Source: Curvibacter microcysteis (GTDB lineage: Bacteria; Pseudomonadota; Gammaproteobacteria; Burkholderiales; Burkholderiaceae_C). From it: 64,000 nt of DNA. The notes under the pieces were generated by a model, which was not told the DNA's origin, made no database searches, and saw only the letters and a list, made by a program, of their open reading frames with translations. Positions 1 to 9,672 of this stretch are shown one piece after another (the stretch's first letter is position 1; each line of letters starts with the position of its first letter). The position numbers and the translations under genes were made by a program. Location: positions 310,001-374,000 of the forward strand of contig NZ_JAQSIO010000004.1 of assembly GCF_028649455.1 (NCBI RefSeq). The letters run 5' to 3'.

Positions 1-150
1 TGCCACATCGCGGTCGAAACGCCGGTCAAGCTGACCGAGCACCAGCGCAAGCTGCTGCGCGAACTCGAAGAGTCGCTCAAAAAAGGCGGCGGTAAACATT
101 CGCCCAGCGGCGACAGCTGGACCGATCGCCTGAAGAATTTCTTCAGCTGA
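1..150 (+). CDS. dnaJ: Chaperone DnaJ, C-terminal fragment
   Basis: Only the last 49 codons are inside the window. The frame is open from base 1 and ends with TGA at 148-150. The translation begins CHIAVETPVKLTEHQRKLL and continues to a Lys/Gly/Ser-rich end, SWTDRLKNFFS. This is the usual C-terminal tail of DnaJ, which follows the second substrate-binding beta-domain. DnaJ is the Hsp40 co-chaperone that delivers unfolded clients to DnaK and stimulates its ATPase. A strong hairpin with a T-run follows 24 bases after the stop, so the dnaK-dnaJ transcript probably ends here. The identification rests on the tail alone. Confidence 0.8.
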   Translation, partial: CHIAVETPVKLTEHQRKLLRELEESLKKGGGKHSPSGDSWTDRLKNFFS

Positions 151-174
151 TCACCGCGCCGAGCCGCCACCCCC

Positions 175-198
175 AAGCCCGCCTTGCGCGGGCTTTTT
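175..198 (+). terminator. Intrinsic terminator after dnaJ
   Basis: A perfect 8-bp stem (AAGCCCGC at 175-182 with GCGGGCTT at 188-195) has a 5-nt loop and runs into a T tract. It lies just after the dnaJ stop and before the lysR gene. Confidence 0.85.
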
Positions 199-301
199 CA
201 CGCCTGCCGCCCGGCTTTTGCCGCCCGCTGCGGAGATGGCAAAGAAGGCAGCCATCGTCGATGGAGAATTCAGAAGGCCAAAAACCCAGAGAAAATAGAT
301 A

Positions 302-324
302 ATTCATCTTCAACCGAGATGAAT
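302..324. promoter_or_regulatory. Inverted repeat, candidate LysR operator
   Basis: ATTCATCT (302-309) and AGATGAAT (317-324) form a perfect 8-bp inverted repeat around a 7-base spacer. It lies in a locally AT-rich stretch and ends 11 bases before the lysR start. The dyad contains the T-N11-A form usual for LysR-type sites, so negative autoregulation is a plausible role. This is inference from position and symmetry. The preceding TAGATAAT-like bases at about 294-301 could supply a -10 element. Confidence 0.5.
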
Positions 325-335
325 CAAAGCCCCCC

Positions 336-1379
336 ATGAAAAGCTCAGAGCGCAACTTTGCCCGCCGGATCGACCTCACCTCGCTGCAACTCTTTGTCGC
401 CGTGTGCGAGCTGGGCAGCATCGGCAAGGCGGCCGAGCGCGAGTTCATTGCCGCCTCGGCGGTGAGCAAACGCCTGAGCGACCTGGAGGCCACGGTCGAC
501 ACCCAGCTGCTGTACCGCCACAGCCGGGGCGTGCGCCTGACGCCCGCCGGCGAGAGCCTGCTGCACCATGCCCGCACCGTGCTGTATGGCCTGGAAAAAA
601 TGCAGGGCGAGCTCAGCGAGTACGCCGATGGCGTGCGCGGCCATGTGCGCATCCACGCCAACATCTCGGCCATCGTGCAATTCTTGCCCGAAGACCTGGG
701 CGCCTTCACGCGCGAGCACGAGCAGATCAAGATCGACCTGGAAGAACACCTCAGCCCCGACGTGATGCAGGCCGTCAGCGAGGGTGCCGCCGACCTGGGG
801 ATCTGCCATGTGCGCGACAGCGCCAGCATCGGCACCCCCTTGCAGACCTTGCCCTACCGTGAAGACCGCCTGGTGCTGGTACTGCCGCACGAGCACCCGC
901 TGGCCGGCCAGACCGAAGCCAGTTTTGCCGATGTGCTGGACCACGACATCGTGGGCTTGCACGCCAACAGCAGCATCAGCCTGGCCATGCAGCAGGCCGC
1001 AGCGGCGGCCGGCCGGCCCCTCAAGCTGCGCATCCAAGTCACCGGCCTGGACGCCATGTACCGCATGATCGATAACGGCCTGGGCGTGGGCGTGCTGCCC
1101 GACCGCGCCTTCGCATTGATGCAGGGCGTGGGCCAGTTGCAAGCCGTGCGCCTGACGGACGAGTGGGCACACCGTGAACTGCGCATCGTGGCGCGCGACT
1201 TCCAAGCCCTGCCCATGACGGCCCGCCTGTTGGCCGAGCACCTGCGCGCCAGCCAGCCACCGCGCCAGCCCGAGCCCCTGCAGCGCGCCACGGCCATCAC
1301 CGACACCGCCGCGGCCAGTGCACCGCCCAACGTGGCCCCCAACAACGCCCCGGCCAGGGCGCAGGCCCTGCCCGCCTAA
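336..1379 (+). CDS. LysR-family transcriptional regulator
   Basis: This 347-residue protein has the standard LysR architecture. An N-terminal winged helix-turn-helix spans about residues 12-72 ([17 protein letters not shown] followed by the [11 protein letters not shown] recognition helix). A periplasmic-binding-protein-like effector domain follows from about 95 to 305. The last 40 residues are an Ala/Pro-rich tail of low complexity that is longer than usual. The gene ends 35 bases before leuC, on the same strand, and has a perfect inverted repeat just upstream. Position suggests that it controls itself and perhaps leuC-leuD-leuB, but no effector can be read from the sequence. There is no divergently transcribed target, which is the more common LysR arrangement. 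Confidence 0.9.
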   Translation: MKSSERNFARRIDLTSLQLFVAVCELGSIGKAAEREFIAASAVSKRLSDLEATVDTQLLYRHSRGVRLTPAGESLLHHARTVLYGLEKMQGELSEYADGVRGHVRIHANISAIVQFLPEDLGAFTREHEQIKIDLEEHLSPDVMQAVSEGAADLGICHVRDSASIGTPLQTLPYREDRLVLVLPHEHPLAGQTEASFADVLDHDIVGLHANSSISLAMQQAAAAAGRPLKLRIQVTGLDAMYRMIDNGLGVGVLPDRAFALMQGVGQLQAVRLTDEWAHRELRIVARDFQALPMTARLLAEHLRASQPPRQPEPLQRATAITDTAAASAPPNVAPNNAPARAQALPA

Positions 1380-1414
1380 AATTCAATTCCTCACGAAAGA
1401 CCAGAGAAAACACC

Positions 1415-2836
1415 ATGGGACGCACCCTTTACGACAAGATCTGGGACGAACACGTCGTTCACACCGAAGAAGACGGCACGTCCATCCTCTACATCGACCG
1501 CCACCTGGTGCACGAAGTCACCAGCCCGCAAGCCTTTGAAGGCCTGCGCGAGGCCGGCCGCAAGGTCTGGCGCGTGAGCTCCATCGTCGCCACCGCCGAC
1601 CACAACACCCCGACCACGGGCTGGGAGCTGGGCTACGACGGCATCACCGACCCCATCAGCAAAGAACAGATCACCACGCTGGACAGCAACATCAAGGAAT
1701 TCGGCGCGGCCGCCTTCTTCCCCTTCATGTCCAAGCGCCAAGGCATCGTGCACGTCATCGGCCCGGAAAACGGCGCCACCCTGCCCGGCATGACCGTGGT
1801 CTGCGGTGACTCGCACACCTCCACCCACGGCGCTTTCGGCGCACTGGCCCACGGCATCGGCACCAGCGAAGTCGAGCACGTCATGGCCACGCAAACCCTG
1901 CTGGCCAAAAAGGCCAAGAACCTGCTGATCAAGGTCGAAGGCACGGTCGCCAAGGGCGTCACGGCCAAGGACATCGTGCTGGCCATCATTGGCAAGATCG
2001 GTACCGCGGGCGGCACCGGCTACACCATCGAATTCGCCGGCTCGGCCATCCGCGCCCTGTCCATGGAAGGCCGCATGACGGTCTGCAACATGGCCATCGA
2101 AGGCGGCGCCCGCGCCGGCCTGGTGGCCGTGGATGACAAGACCATCGAGTACGTGAAGGGCCGCCCCCTGGCGCCGACCGGCGTCGAGCTGGAACAAGCC
2201 ATCGCTTATTGGAAGACCCTGCACTCGGACGCGGATGCCGTGTTCGATGCCGTGGTCGAACTGGACGCTGCAGAGATCGTGCCGCAAGTCACCTGGGGCA
2301 CCTCGCCCGAAATGGTGCTGGGCATTGACGCCCGTGTGCCAGATCCCGACAAGGAAAAGGACGCCAACAAGCGCGGCGCCATCGAACGCGCCCTGACCTA
2401 CATGAACCTCGAACCCGGCAAGGCCCTGAACGACATCTTCGTCGACAAGGTGTTCATTGGTTCCTGCACCAACAGCCGCATCGAAGACATGCGCGAGGCC
2501 GCAGCCGTGGTCAAGCGCCTGGGCCAGAAAGTGGCCAAGAACATCAAGGTGGCGATGGTCGTGCCGGGCTCGGGCCTGGTCAAGGAACAGGCCGAACGCG
2601 AAGGCCTGGACCAGATCTTCAAGGCCGCCGGCTTTGAATGGCGCGAACCCGGCTGCTCGATGTGCCTGGCCATGAACGCCGATCGCCTGGAACCCGGCGA
2701 ACGCTGCGCCTCCACCAGCAACCGCAACTTTGAAGGCCGCCAAGGCGCCGGGGGCCGCACCCACCTGGTCAGCCCGGCCATGGCCGCCGCTGCGGCGGTG
2801 CACGGCCACTTTGTCGACGTCCGTCAATTCGCCTGA
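1415..2836 (+). CDS. leuC: 3-isopropylmalate dehydratase large subunit
   Basis: LeuC is the 4Fe-4S subunit of isopropylmalate isomerase. With LeuD it converts 2-isopropylmalate to 3-isopropylmalate in leucine biosynthesis in the cytoplasm. The 473-residue protein has the aconitase-superfamily motif [17 protein letters not shown] at about 131-147. Its three cluster ligands are Cys351 (GSCTNSR), Cys414 and Cys417 (GCSMC). Length is normal for the family. The start is ATG with [15 protein letters not shown], the usual N-terminus. No leucine-rich leader peptide or attenuator is visible in the short 35-base gap from lysR, so control by classical attenuation is unlikely at this point. Confidence 0.97.
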   Translation: MGRTLYDKIWDEHVVHTEEDGTSILYIDRHLVHEVTSPQAFEGLREAGRKVWRVSSIVATADHNTPTTGWELGYDGITDPISKEQITTLDSNIKEFGAAAFFPFMSKRQGIVHVIGPENGATLPGMTVVCGDSHTSTHGAFGALAHGIGTSEVEHVMATQTLLAKKAKNLLIKVEGTVAKGVTAKDIVLAIIGKIGTAGGTGYTIEFAGSAIRALSMEGRMTVCNMAIEGGARAGLVAVDDKTIEYVKGRPLAPTGVELEQAIAYWKTLHSDADAVFDAVVELDAAEIVPQVTWGTSPEMVLGIDARVPDPDKEKDANKRGAIERALTYMNLEPGKALNDIFVDKVFIGSCTNSRIEDMREAAAVVKRLGQKVAKNIKVAMVVPGSGLVKEQAEREGLDQIFKAAGFEWREPGCSMCLAMNADRLEPGERCASTSNRNFEGRQGAGGRTHLVSPAMAAAAAVHGHFVDVRQFA

Positions 2837-2847
2837 AGGAGCCCGCC

Positions 2848-2976
2848 ATGAACCGCCTCACCACCGTCCTGACCCTCACCGCCCTGGTTGCCCTGATGGG
2901 TTGCAACACCGTCAAGGGCCTGGGCACCGACGTCCAAAAAGCCGGCACGGCGATTGAAAACGCGGCCAAGAAGTAA
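2848..2976 (+). CDS. Entericidin-like small lipoprotein
   Basis: A 42-residue open frame starts 11 bases after leuC and ends 12 bases before leuD. A GAAGGAGC ribosome-binding site lies just before its ATG. The protein has a short hydrophobic signal peptide, a lipobox LMGC with Cys19 as the predicted lipidated residue, and then a hydrophilic tail (NTVKGLGTDVQKAGTAIENA...). This matches the EcnA/EcnB entericidin family: tiny membrane lipoproteins, described in enterics as a toxin-antidote pair under stationary-phase control. Only one member is present here. Its insertion between the two subunit genes of one enzyme means it must be co-transcribed with them. The function in this setting is unknown. 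Confidence 0.85.
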   Translation: MNRLTTVLTLTALVALMGCNTVKGLGTDVQKAGTAIENAAKK

Positions 2977-2988
2977 GAGAAGAACACC

Positions 2989-3639
2989 ATGCAGAAATTC
3001 ACCGTGCACAAGGGCCTGGTGGCCCCGATGGACCGCGAGAACGTCGACACCGACGCCATCATTCCCAAGCAGTTCCTGAAGTCGATCCGCAAGACCGGCT
3101 TCGGCCCCAACCTGTTTGACGAATGGCGTTACCTGGACCACGGCGAGCCGGGTCAGGACCCGGCCAGCCGCAAACCCAACCCCGACTTCGTGCTCAACCA
3201 GCCGCGCTACCAAGGCGCCTCCATCCTGCTGGCGCGCAAGAACTTTGGCTGCGGCTCCTCGCGCGAACACGCCCCCTGGGCGCTGGACCAGTTTGGCTTC
3301 CGCTCGATCATTGCGCCCAGCTTTGCCGACATCTTCTTCAACAACAGCTTCAAGAACGGCCTGTTGCCCATCCAGCTGCCCGAGGCCACCGTGGCCCAGC
3401 TGTTCGACGAAGTGCTGGCCTTCCCGGGCTACCAGCTCACGGTGGACCTGGAGCGCCAGGTCATCGTGCGCCCGCAAGGCGAGGAAATCCCCTTCGAGGT
3501 CAACGCCTTCCGCAAGTACTGCCTGCTCAACGGTTTTGACGACATTGGCCTGACCCTGCGCCAGTCCGACAAGATCAAGGCCTTCGAAGCCGAACGCCTG
3601 GCCAAGAAGCCCTGGCTGGCCCAGACCATGGTCGGCTGA
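2989..3639 (+). CDS. leuD: 3-isopropylmalate dehydratase small subunit
   Basis: LeuD is the swivel-domain partner of LeuC and completes the isomerase active site. The 216-residue protein has the usual start ([22 protein letters not shown]) and the signature [13 protein letters not shown] at about 88-100. Length is at the upper end of the bacterial range (about 200-216). It follows the small lipoprotein gene by 12 bases, with AGAGAAG as a plausible ribosome-binding site. A 75-base gap separates it from leuB. Confidence 0.97.
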   Translation: MQKFTVHKGLVAPMDRENVDTDAIIPKQFLKSIRKTGFGPNLFDEWRYLDHGEPGQDPASRKPNPDFVLNQPRYQGASILLARKNFGCGSSREHAPWALDQFGFRSIIAPSFADIFFNNSFKNGLLPIQLPEATVAQLFDEVLAFPGYQLTVDLERQVIVRPQGEEIPFEVNAFRKYCLLNGFDDIGLTLRQSDKIKAFEAERLAKKPWLAQTMVG

Positions 3640-3714
3640 GCTGCCCTCCCCCTGTTCTGTTTTCGCTGTTTTGTTTATCGGCTGGCACCGCCAGCCCTTT
3701 GAAAGTGCTCTCTC

Positions 3715-4803
3715 ATGAAAATCGCCATCCTGCCCGGTGACGGCATCGGCACCGAAATCGTGGCCGAAGCGGTCAAGGTCCTGAACGTTCTGGACCTGAA
3801 GTTTGAAACCGAAACCGCCCTCGTCGGCGGCGCGGCCTACGAAGCCCATGGCCACCCGCTGCCCGAGTCGACCCTGAAGCTGGCCAAAGAATCTGACGCC
3901 ATCCTGTTCGGCGCCGTCGGCGACTGGAAATACGACAAACTCGACCGCCCGCTGCGCCCCGAGCAAGCCATCCTGGGCCTGCGCAAGAACCTGGGTCTGT
4001 TCGCCAATTTCCGTCCCGCCATTTGCTACGAGCAACTGGTGGGCGCCTCCAGCCTGAAGCCCGAGCTGATCGCTGGCCTGGACATCCTGATCATCCGCGA
4101 GCTGACTGGCGACATCTACTTCGGTCAACCGCGCGGCCGCCGCACCGCCGTTGATGGCCACTTCCCAGGCGCCGAAGAAGCCTTCGACACCATGCGCTAT
4201 TCGCGCCCCGAGGTGGAGCGCATCGCCCACGTGGCCTTCCAGGCCGCCCGCAAGCGCAGCAAGCGCGTGACCAGCGTGGACAAGGCCAACGTGCTCGAGA
4301 CCTTCCAATTCTGGAAGGACATCATGATCGAAGTGGGCCAGCAGTACCCCGACGTCGAACTCGACCACATGTACGTGGACAACGCGGCCATGCAACTGGT
4401 CAAGGCGCCCAAGAAGTTCGACGTGGTCGTGACCGGCAACATGTTCGGCGACATCCTGTCTGACGAGGCAGCGATGCTGACCGGCTCCATCGGCATGCTG
4501 CCTTCGGCCAGCCTGAATTCGAGCAACCAAGGCCTGTACGAACCGAGCCATGGCAGCGCCCCCGACATCGCCGGCAAGGGCATCGCCAATCCTTTGGCTA
4601 CAATACTGTCCGCTGCCATGATGCTCCGCTTCTCCCTCAACCAAGCCGAAGCCGCCGACCGAATCGAGTCTGCGGTGCAATCGGTGCTGGCTGCTGGCCT
4701 CAGAACCGTTGACATCTACTCGGAAGGCACCACCAAGGTCAGCACCCGCGAGATGGGTGATGCCGTGGTGGCTGCCATTACCAAGACGACCATTAAAGGC
4801 TAA
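3715..4803 (+). CDS. leuB: 3-isopropylmalate dehydrogenase
   Basis: LeuB oxidises and decarboxylates 3-isopropylmalate to 2-oxoisocaproate with NAD+, the third leucine-specific step. The 362-residue protein begins [16 protein letters not shown]. It contains the conserved Mg/substrate segment [19 protein letters not shown] near residue 240 and the NAD-binding [16 protein letters not shown] segment. Near its 3' end (about 4590-4610) the codons become unusual for this gene (ACA, ATA) and spell a TACAAT hexamer, noted separately. The neighbours are leuD upstream and asd 81 bases downstream. Confidence 0.97.
   Translation: MKIAILPGDGIGTEIVAEAVKVLNVLDLKFETETALVGGAAYEAHGHPLPESTLKLAKESDAILFGAVGDWKYDKLDRPLRPEQAILGLRKNLGLFANFRPAICYEQLVGASSLKPELIAGLDILIIRELTGDIYFGQPRGRRTAVDGHFPGAEEAFDTMRYSRPEVERIAHVAFQAARKRSKRVTSVDKANVLETFQFWKDIMIEVGQQYPDVELDHMYVDNAAMQLVKAPKKFDVVVTGNMFGDILSDEAAMLTGSIGMLPSASLNSSNQGLYEPSHGSAPDIAGKGIANPLATILSAAMMLRFSLNQAEAADRIESAVQSVLAAGLRTVDIYSEGTTKVSTREMGDAVVAAITKTTIKG
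4599..4604 (+). promoter_or_regulatory. TACAAT -10-like hexamer inside leuB
   Basis: TACAAT lies in frame within leuB and uses the rare codons ACA and ATA. A transcription start near 4611 would give asd its own promoter with a leader of about 270 nt. No convincing -35 is visible, so this is a weak call. Confidence 0.25.
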
Positions 4804-4827
4804 GCAGTAGCCCGGTTCGTCACGCCC

Positions 4828-4850
4828 TCCCCGGCCCGACGAGCCGGGGA
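4828..4850 (+). terminator. Hairpin between leuB and asd
   Basis: A perfect 8-bp stem (TCCCCGGC with GCCGGGGA) and a 7-base loop lie 24 bases after the leuB stop. The following sequence is only moderately T-rich (ATTTCGTTTTT about 10 bases on), so partial termination or mRNA 3'-end protection is more likely than a complete stop before asd. Confidence 0.55.
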
Positions 4851-4884
4851 CAAGAAGATTTCGTTTTTCTGAAAGGGCAATGTG

Positions 4885-6021
4885 ATGAAGGTAGGTAATC
4901 TCGTAGGTTTGGTGGGTTGGCGCGGCATGGTCGGCTCGGTGCTGATCGACCGCATGACGGCGGAAGGCGACTTCGGCCTGATCGAACCCATTTTCTTTTC
5001 GACTTCCAACGCTGGCGGCCAAGCCCCGGCGCAAGCGAAGAACGAAACCGTCCTGCAGGACGCCTACAACATCGACGCGCTCAAGCGCTGCGACATCATC
5101 CTCACCGCCCAAGGCGGTGACTACACCACCGAAGTCTTCCCCAAGCTGCGCGCTGCGGGCTGGAACGGCCACTGGATCGATGCCGCCTCCACCCTGCGCA
5201 TGAAGGACGATGCGGTCATCATCCTGGACCCGGTCAACCTGCCGGTGATCAAGGACGCCTTGGCCAAGGGCGGCAACAACTGGGTCGGTGGCAACTGCAC
5301 CGTGAGCTGCATGCTGATGGGCGTGGGCGCGCTGTACAAGGCCGGTCTGGTCGAGTGGATGTCCACCCAGACCTACCAAGCCGCATCGGGTGGCGGCGCC
5401 CAGCACATGCGCGAACTGCTGACCCAGTTCGGCACCCTGAACGCCGAAGTCAAGCACCTGCTCGACGACCCCAAGAGCGCCATCCTGGAAATCGATCGCC
5501 AGATCATCGCCAAGCAACGCAGCTTGAGCGCCTCGGAAACCGCCAACTTTGGCGTCCCCCTGGGCGGCTCGCTGATCCCCTGGATCGACAAGGACCTGGG
5601 CAACGGCGTCAGCCGTGAAGAGTGGAAGGGCATGGCCGAGACCAACAAGATCCTGGGCATTGGCGAAGGCTTCAGCGCCCCGGCCATCCCGGTCGACGGT
5701 TTCTGCGTGCGCGTGGGCGCGATGCGCTGCCACAGCCAAGCCCTGACCTTCAAGCTCAAGAAGGATGTGCCCGTGGCCGACATCGAAGCCATGATCGCCG
5801 CCGACAACCCTTGGGCCAAGGTCGTTCCCAACACCCGCGAAGCCACCATCCAGGACCTGACCCCGGTGGCCGTGACCGGCACCCTGACCATCCCGGTCGG
5901 CCGCGTGCGCAAGCTCGCCATGGGCCCAGAGTACGTGGGTGCGTTCACCATCGGTGACCAGCTGCTGTGGGGCGCGGCCGAACCGCTGCGCCGCATGCTG
6001 CGCATCCTGCTCGACGCCTAA
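4885..6021 (+). CDS. asd: Aspartate-semialdehyde dehydrogenase
   Basis: Asd reduces aspartyl phosphate to aspartate semialdehyde with NADPH, feeding lysine, diaminopimelate, threonine and methionine synthesis. The start was taken as ATG 4885, giving the family N-terminus [22 protein letters not shown] immediately before it (4882) is possible. GAAAGGG at 4871-4877 is well spaced for either. The protein is 378 residues, with nucleophile Cys138 in GGNCTVSCM and the Rossmann motif [11 protein letters not shown] at 8-18. A long terminator hairpin follows. Placement directly downstream of leuB is common in Burkholderiales. Confidence 0.96.
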   Translation: MKVGNLVGLVGWRGMVGSVLIDRMTAEGDFGLIEPIFFSTSNAGGQAPAQAKNETVLQDAYNIDALKRCDIILTAQGGDYTTEVFPKLRAAGWNGHWIDAASTLRMKDDAVIILDPVNLPVIKDALAKGGNNWVGGNCTVSCMLMGVGALYKAGLVEWMSTQTYQAASGGGAQHMRELLTQFGTLNAEVKHLLDDPKSAILEIDRQIIAKQRSLSASETANFGVPLGGSLIPWIDKDLGNGVSREEWKGMAETNKILGIGEGFSAPAIPVDGFCVRVGAMRCHSQALTFKLKKDVPVADIEAMIAADNPWAKVVPNTREATIQDLTPVAVTGTLTIPVGRVRKLAMGPEYVGAFTIGDQLLWGAAEPLRRMLRILLDA

Positions 6022-6051
6022 GAAGCGCTGTTACAAGACGGGCGCTTGGGG

Positions 6052-6092
6052 CGGCTGGACGTTGTGATTTGACAACGTCCAGCCGTTTCGTT
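6052..6092 (+). terminator. Strong intrinsic terminator after asd
   Basis: A perfect 14-bp stem (6052-6065 with 6072-6085) with a 6-base loop is followed by TTTCGTT. It ends the leu/asd transcription unit. The 226-base gap to fimV holds no other gene. The AT-richer part at about 6170-6215 is the likely fimV promoter area, but no clear -35/-10 pair could be fixed. Confidence 0.88.
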
Positions 6093-6247
6093 CTGGCTCG
6101 TGCATCGCCGCGAAGCAGCTAAGAGGCCACCTCAGCTTGTCTGAATAAGGCCTTGATGCTATGGTGCTTTTTCATTATTTGAGTCCGGGCCAAGTTACAC
6201 ATGTGGAATAGAGACCTGACGTTCGACCTGCACCCGGGCATCCAAGC

Positions 6248-8809
6248 ATGAAACCATCTGCATCAACGAACCGGTGGAAGAGCACCGCACTGGCCGCCCT
6301 GCTGGCCAGCACAGCAGGGCTGTGGGGTGCAGACGCTCACGCCCTGGCCCTGGGCCGGCTGACGGTCCAATCCGCCCTGGGCGAACCACTGCGGGCCGAA
6401 ATCGACCTGCCCGACATCACCCCCGCCGAGTTCGACAGCCTGCGCGCCACTCCCGCGTCGCCGGCCAGTTTCCGCACGGCGGGCTTTGAATACAACAGCG
6501 CCCTGTCAGGCCTGAACATCGATGTGGTGCGCCGCGCTGACGGCCGTGCCGTGCTGCAAATCAAGAGTGACCGCATCGTCAGCGACCCCTTTGTCGACCT
6601 GATTCTGGAGGCCAATTGGTCCTCGGGACGCATCGTCCGCGACTACACCTTGCTGTTCGACCCGCCCTCGGCGCGTCAGACACCGCCCCCCGTGAACCCG
6701 GCCCAAAGCGCTGCAGCGCCGTCCAGCCCCAGTGCAGCGGTGCGCTCCGCCCCCCCCGTGGTGTTGGCCCCGCCCCCTGCAGCGGCAGCCACGCCGGCAC
6801 CGGTGCGACCGGTGGTCAAGGCCCCCACGGTAGCCACGCCCACGCCCGCGCCAGCGCCGAGTGGCAACACGGTGGTGGTCAAACAAGGCGACACCGCAGG
6901 CCGCATTGCCGCCCAAGTGAAGCCCAATCAGGTCTCTTTGGACCAGATGCTGGTGGCGCTGATGCGCGCCAACCCCGATGCCTTCCTGCGCGGCAACGTG
7001 AACCGGCTCAAAGCGGGCGCCGTGCTGGACATCCCCGAAGCATCCGTCGCGGAAGCCGTGCCCGCCGCCGAGGCACGCCAGCTGATCCAGGCCCAAAGCC
7101 GAGACTTCAACGACTTCCGGCGCAAGCTGGCCACCCAAGCCCCCTCGGTCGAGGTGGCGCCGGCTGAGCGCAGCGCCAGCGGCAAGGTGCAAACCCAGGT
7201 TGACGAGAAGAAATCCAATGCAGCGGCCCCTGACAAACTGACCCTGTCCAAGGGCGCACTGGCCGACAAGAAGGACAGCGCTGCAGCCGAGCAGAAGATC
7301 GCCGAGGACAAGCAGGCCAAAGCCCAGTCCGAGCGACTGGCTGAGCTCAACAAGAACCTCAGCGATCTGAACAAGATCAGCAGCAGCGTCACCCCGACCA
7401 TCGCGGCGGCCAGCACGCCCAAGGCGACCGACACGCCCAGCACCGCCACGCCCCCCGCGGCCGCTGTCGAGGCCCCCAGCGCACCCGCCAGTGCGCCCGA
7501 AGCCACGCCCAGTGTGGTCGTGCCCGTGGCAGCACCCGTGGTGGAGCCCGCGCCGCCCAAGGCCCCACCCGCGCCCGCGACACCCACCACCGCAGAGCCC
7601 GAGGCCGAAACCAGCGTGCTCAGCTACCTGGGCGAAGACCCCCTCGTGCCCATGGCGGCCGGCGGCGGCATCCTGGCCTTGCTCGCGGGCCTGGGTCTGT
7701 ACCGCTGGCTCAAGCGCCGCCGTGCTGGCCATGTGGACAGCTCCTTCCTGGAAAGCCGCCTCCAGCCCGATTCATTCTTCGGTGCCAGCGGCGGCCAGCG
7801 CGTGGACACCCGTGACTCCACCACCGGCTCGTCCTCGATGGCCTACTCGCCCAGCCAGCTCGATGCCGGTGACGTGGACCCTGTGGCAGAAGCCGACGTC
7901 TACCTGGCTTACGGCCGCGACCTGCAGGCCGAGGAAATCCTCAAGGAAGCCCTCAAGACCAACCCGACCCGCGCGGCCATCCATGCCAAGCTGGCCGAAA
8001 TCTACGCCAAGCGCCGCGACCTGGTGGCCTTCAACGCCTTGGCGCTGGAAGCCTACAAAATCACCCAGGGCCAAGGGCCGGAATGGGACCGCATCCGTGA
8101 TCTGGGCCGTGAACTGGACCCCAGCAACACCCTGTTCTCCGATGGGGAACCCGCTCCCGTCGCGCTTGAAGAATCGCACTCGATCCCCTTCAGTTCGCCC
8201 ACCATGCCCTCCCCGGTCTCAGGCGACTTGGACCTGGACCTCGACCTGGACCTGCCGCTGGACGACGACCCGCCCAGCGCCTCGCCGCCGCCGCCCCCGA
8301 ATGACCCCTTTGGTGATTTGAGCCTGGACCTCGAACCGCCTGCACCAAGCTTCGCCGACAGCCTGAACCAGGCCACCCAGGCCGCGGCCCTGGAGGCTCA
8401 ACCTGCGCTGGAAAGCCCGGGCATCGACCTCACCGAAGAGCTGGACTTCCCCAGCAGCAATGCCACGGAACCGGCTCGCTTGGTGCCTGAACCCGAGGCC
8501 CCGGCCACCGATGCCGGCATGATCGAATTCGACCTGGATTCGCTGTCGCTGGAGCTGGAAAACTCCACCCCAGCCCAGGAGCCGCCCGCCGCGGCCGAAG
8601 CCACCCCCGAGGCCCCGACGCTCGATGACTTCGACGACGACCAGGACCTGCAGCCGGAAGATCCGCTGGCCACCAAGCTGGCGCTGGCTGAAGAATTCAA
8701 CGCCATTGGCGACGCCGATGGTGCCCGCGCCCTGGTCGAGGAAGTCATTGCCGAAGCCACGGGCAGCCTGAAGACCAAAGCCGAGCGTCTGCTCGAGCAA
8801 CTGGCTTGA
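6248..8809 (+). CDS. fimV: FimV/HubP family polar hub protein
   Basis: This 853-residue inner-membrane protein has the FimV layout. It has a signal peptide (residues 1 to about 34, ending in ALALG). A conserved N-terminal periplasmic domain follows (GRLTVQSALGEPLRAEIDLP). A LysM peptidoglycan-binding domain lies at about 207-262 (VVVKQGDTAGRIAAQV...). Then come a long Ala/Pro/Thr linker, a single membrane span at about 467-486 followed by RRR, and a cytoplasmic acidic region. The cytoplasmic part has TPR-like helices (EADVYLAYGRDLQAEEIL), an Asp/Leu tract (DLDLDLDLDLPLDDD near 660), and the conserved C-terminal FimV domain in the last 50 residues (LALAEEFNAIGDADGARALV). FimV proteins organise the cell pole and support type IV pilus function. 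Confidence 0.93.
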   Translation: MKPSASTNRWKSTALAALLASTAGLWGADAHALALGRLTVQSALGEPLRAEIDLPDITPAEFDSLRATPASPASFRTAGFEYNSALSGLNIDVVRRADGRAVLQIKSDRIVSDPFVDLILEANWSSGRIVRDYTLLFDPPSARQTPPPVNPAQSAAAPSSPSAAVRSAPPVVLAPPPAAAATPAPVRPVVKAPTVATPTPAPAPSGNTVVVKQGDTAGRIAAQVKPNQVSLDQMLVALMRANPDAFLRGNVNRLKAGAVLDIPEASVAEAVPAAEARQLIQAQSRDFNDFRRKLATQAPSVEVAPAERSASGKVQTQVDEKKSNAAAPDKLTLSKGALADKKDSAAAEQKIAEDKQAKAQSERLAELNKNLSDLNKISSSVTPTIAAASTPKATDTPSTATPPAAAVEAPSAPASAPEATPSVVVPVAAPVVEPAPPKAPPAPATPTTAEPEAETSVLSYLGEDPLVPMAAGGGILALLAGLGLYRWLKRRRAGHVDSSFLESRLQPDSFFGASGGQRVDTRDSTTGSSSMAYSPSQLDAGDVDPVAEADVYLAYGRDLQAEEILKEALKTNPTRAAIHAKLAEIYAKRRDLVAFNALALEAYKITQGQGPEWDRIRDLGRELDPSNTLFSDGEPAPVALEESHSIPFSSPTMPSPVSGDLDLDLDLDLPLDDDPPSASPPPPPNDPFGDLSLDLEPPAPSFADSLNQATQAAALEAQPALESPGIDLTEELDFPSSNATEPARLVPEPEAPATDAGMIEFDLDSLSLELENSTPAQEPPAAAEATPEAPTLDDFDDDQDLQPEDPLATKLALAEEFNAIGDADGARALVEEVIAEATGSLKTKAERLLEQLA

Positions 8810-9672
8810 AAGGGCCCTGGACCGAGCTCCGCCCCCCCGTGCGGATGGCCCTCGGCGTCAGTTACCGGGGCAGCGCTTACGCGGGCTGGCAAAGCCAGGC
8901 CACCGTGCCGACCGTGCAGGACGCGCTGGAAAAAGCGCTGTCCAAGTTCGTCGACCAGCCCATCAGCACCTTGTGCGCGGGCCGCACCGACACGGGCGTG
9001 CACGGCCTGATGCAGGTCGTGCACTTTGACACCTACGCGCAACGCCCCGATGCCTCCTGGGTGCGCGGCACCAATGCTTTTTTGCCGCGTGACATCGCCG
9101 TGCAATGGGCGCGTCAGGTGCCACAGGCCTTCCATTCGCGCGCCTGTGCATTGCGCCGGCGCTATGTGTATGTGCTGCTGCAGTCGCCGGTGCGTCCCAG
9201 TTTGGAGGCCCAGTCCGTGGGCTGGGTGTTTCGCAAGCTCAACCACCAGGCCATGCAAGAAGCCGCAGCCCTGTTGATTGGCGAGCATGACTTCAGCTCC
9301 TTCCGGGCCTCGGCTTGCCAAGCGCTGACACCCGTCAAGACGCTGTACCAAATTCAAATTCACCGCCGGCCTGCGCGGCCCAAGTACGACGCGCAAGACG
9401 ACACCGCCCACCAATTCGAGGCCTGCTACTGGCGTTTTGAATTCGAGGGCAATGCCTTCTTGCACCACATGATCCGCAACATCATGGGCTGCCTCTTGCA
9501 AGTGGGCCAGGGCCTCAAGCCGCCCCATTGGATGGCCGACGTGCTGGCCGCACGTTCGCGCGACGCGGCCGCGCCCACTTTTGCCCCCGATGGCCTGTAC
9601 TTCTCCGGCCCGGTCTATGGCCCAGAATGGGGCCTGCCTGAACGCACCCCCGCTTTTGACTGGCTGCCATGA
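8806..9672 (+). CDS. truA: tRNA pseudouridine(38-40) synthase
   Basis: TruA isomerises uridines 38, 39 and 40 of the tRNA anticodon arm. Recognition is by GVSYRGSAYAGWQSQ, the catalytic-Asp motif CAGRTDTGVHG, and HHMIRNIMG near the C-terminus. The start is uncertain. TTG 8806 overlaps the fimV stop and gives 288 residues. GTG 8839 or ATG 8845 (VRMALGVSYRG) matches the usual family N-terminus better but has no obvious ribosome-binding site. The final TGA overlaps the trpF ATG (ATGA). The location between fimV and trpF is a conserved Comamonadaceae arrangement and suggests co-transcription with trp genes. Confidence 0.94.
   Translation: MKGPWTELRPPVRMALGVSYRGSAYAGWQSQATVPTVQDALEKALSKFVDQPISTLCAGRTDTGVHGLMQVVHFDTYAQRPDASWVRGTNAFLPRDIAVQWARQVPQAFHSRACALRRRYVYVLLQSPVRPSLEAQSVGWVFRKLNHQAMQEAAALLIGEHDFSSFRASACQALTPVKTLYQIQIHRRPARPKYDAQDDTAHQFEACYWRFEFEGNAFLHHMIRNIMGCLLQVGQGLKPPHWMADVLAARSRDAAAPTFAPDGLYFSGPVYGPEWGLPERTPAFDWLP

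Noticed and set aside
1380-1414. Leucine attenuator leader before leuC
   Set aside because: Only 35 bases separate lysR and leuC, with no leader peptide and no terminator/antiterminator pair.
2824-5739. A 971-codon open frame opposite leuD, leuB and asd
   Set aside because: The product is low-complexity His/Gln/Gly-rich sequence spanning several real genes and intergenic hairpins.
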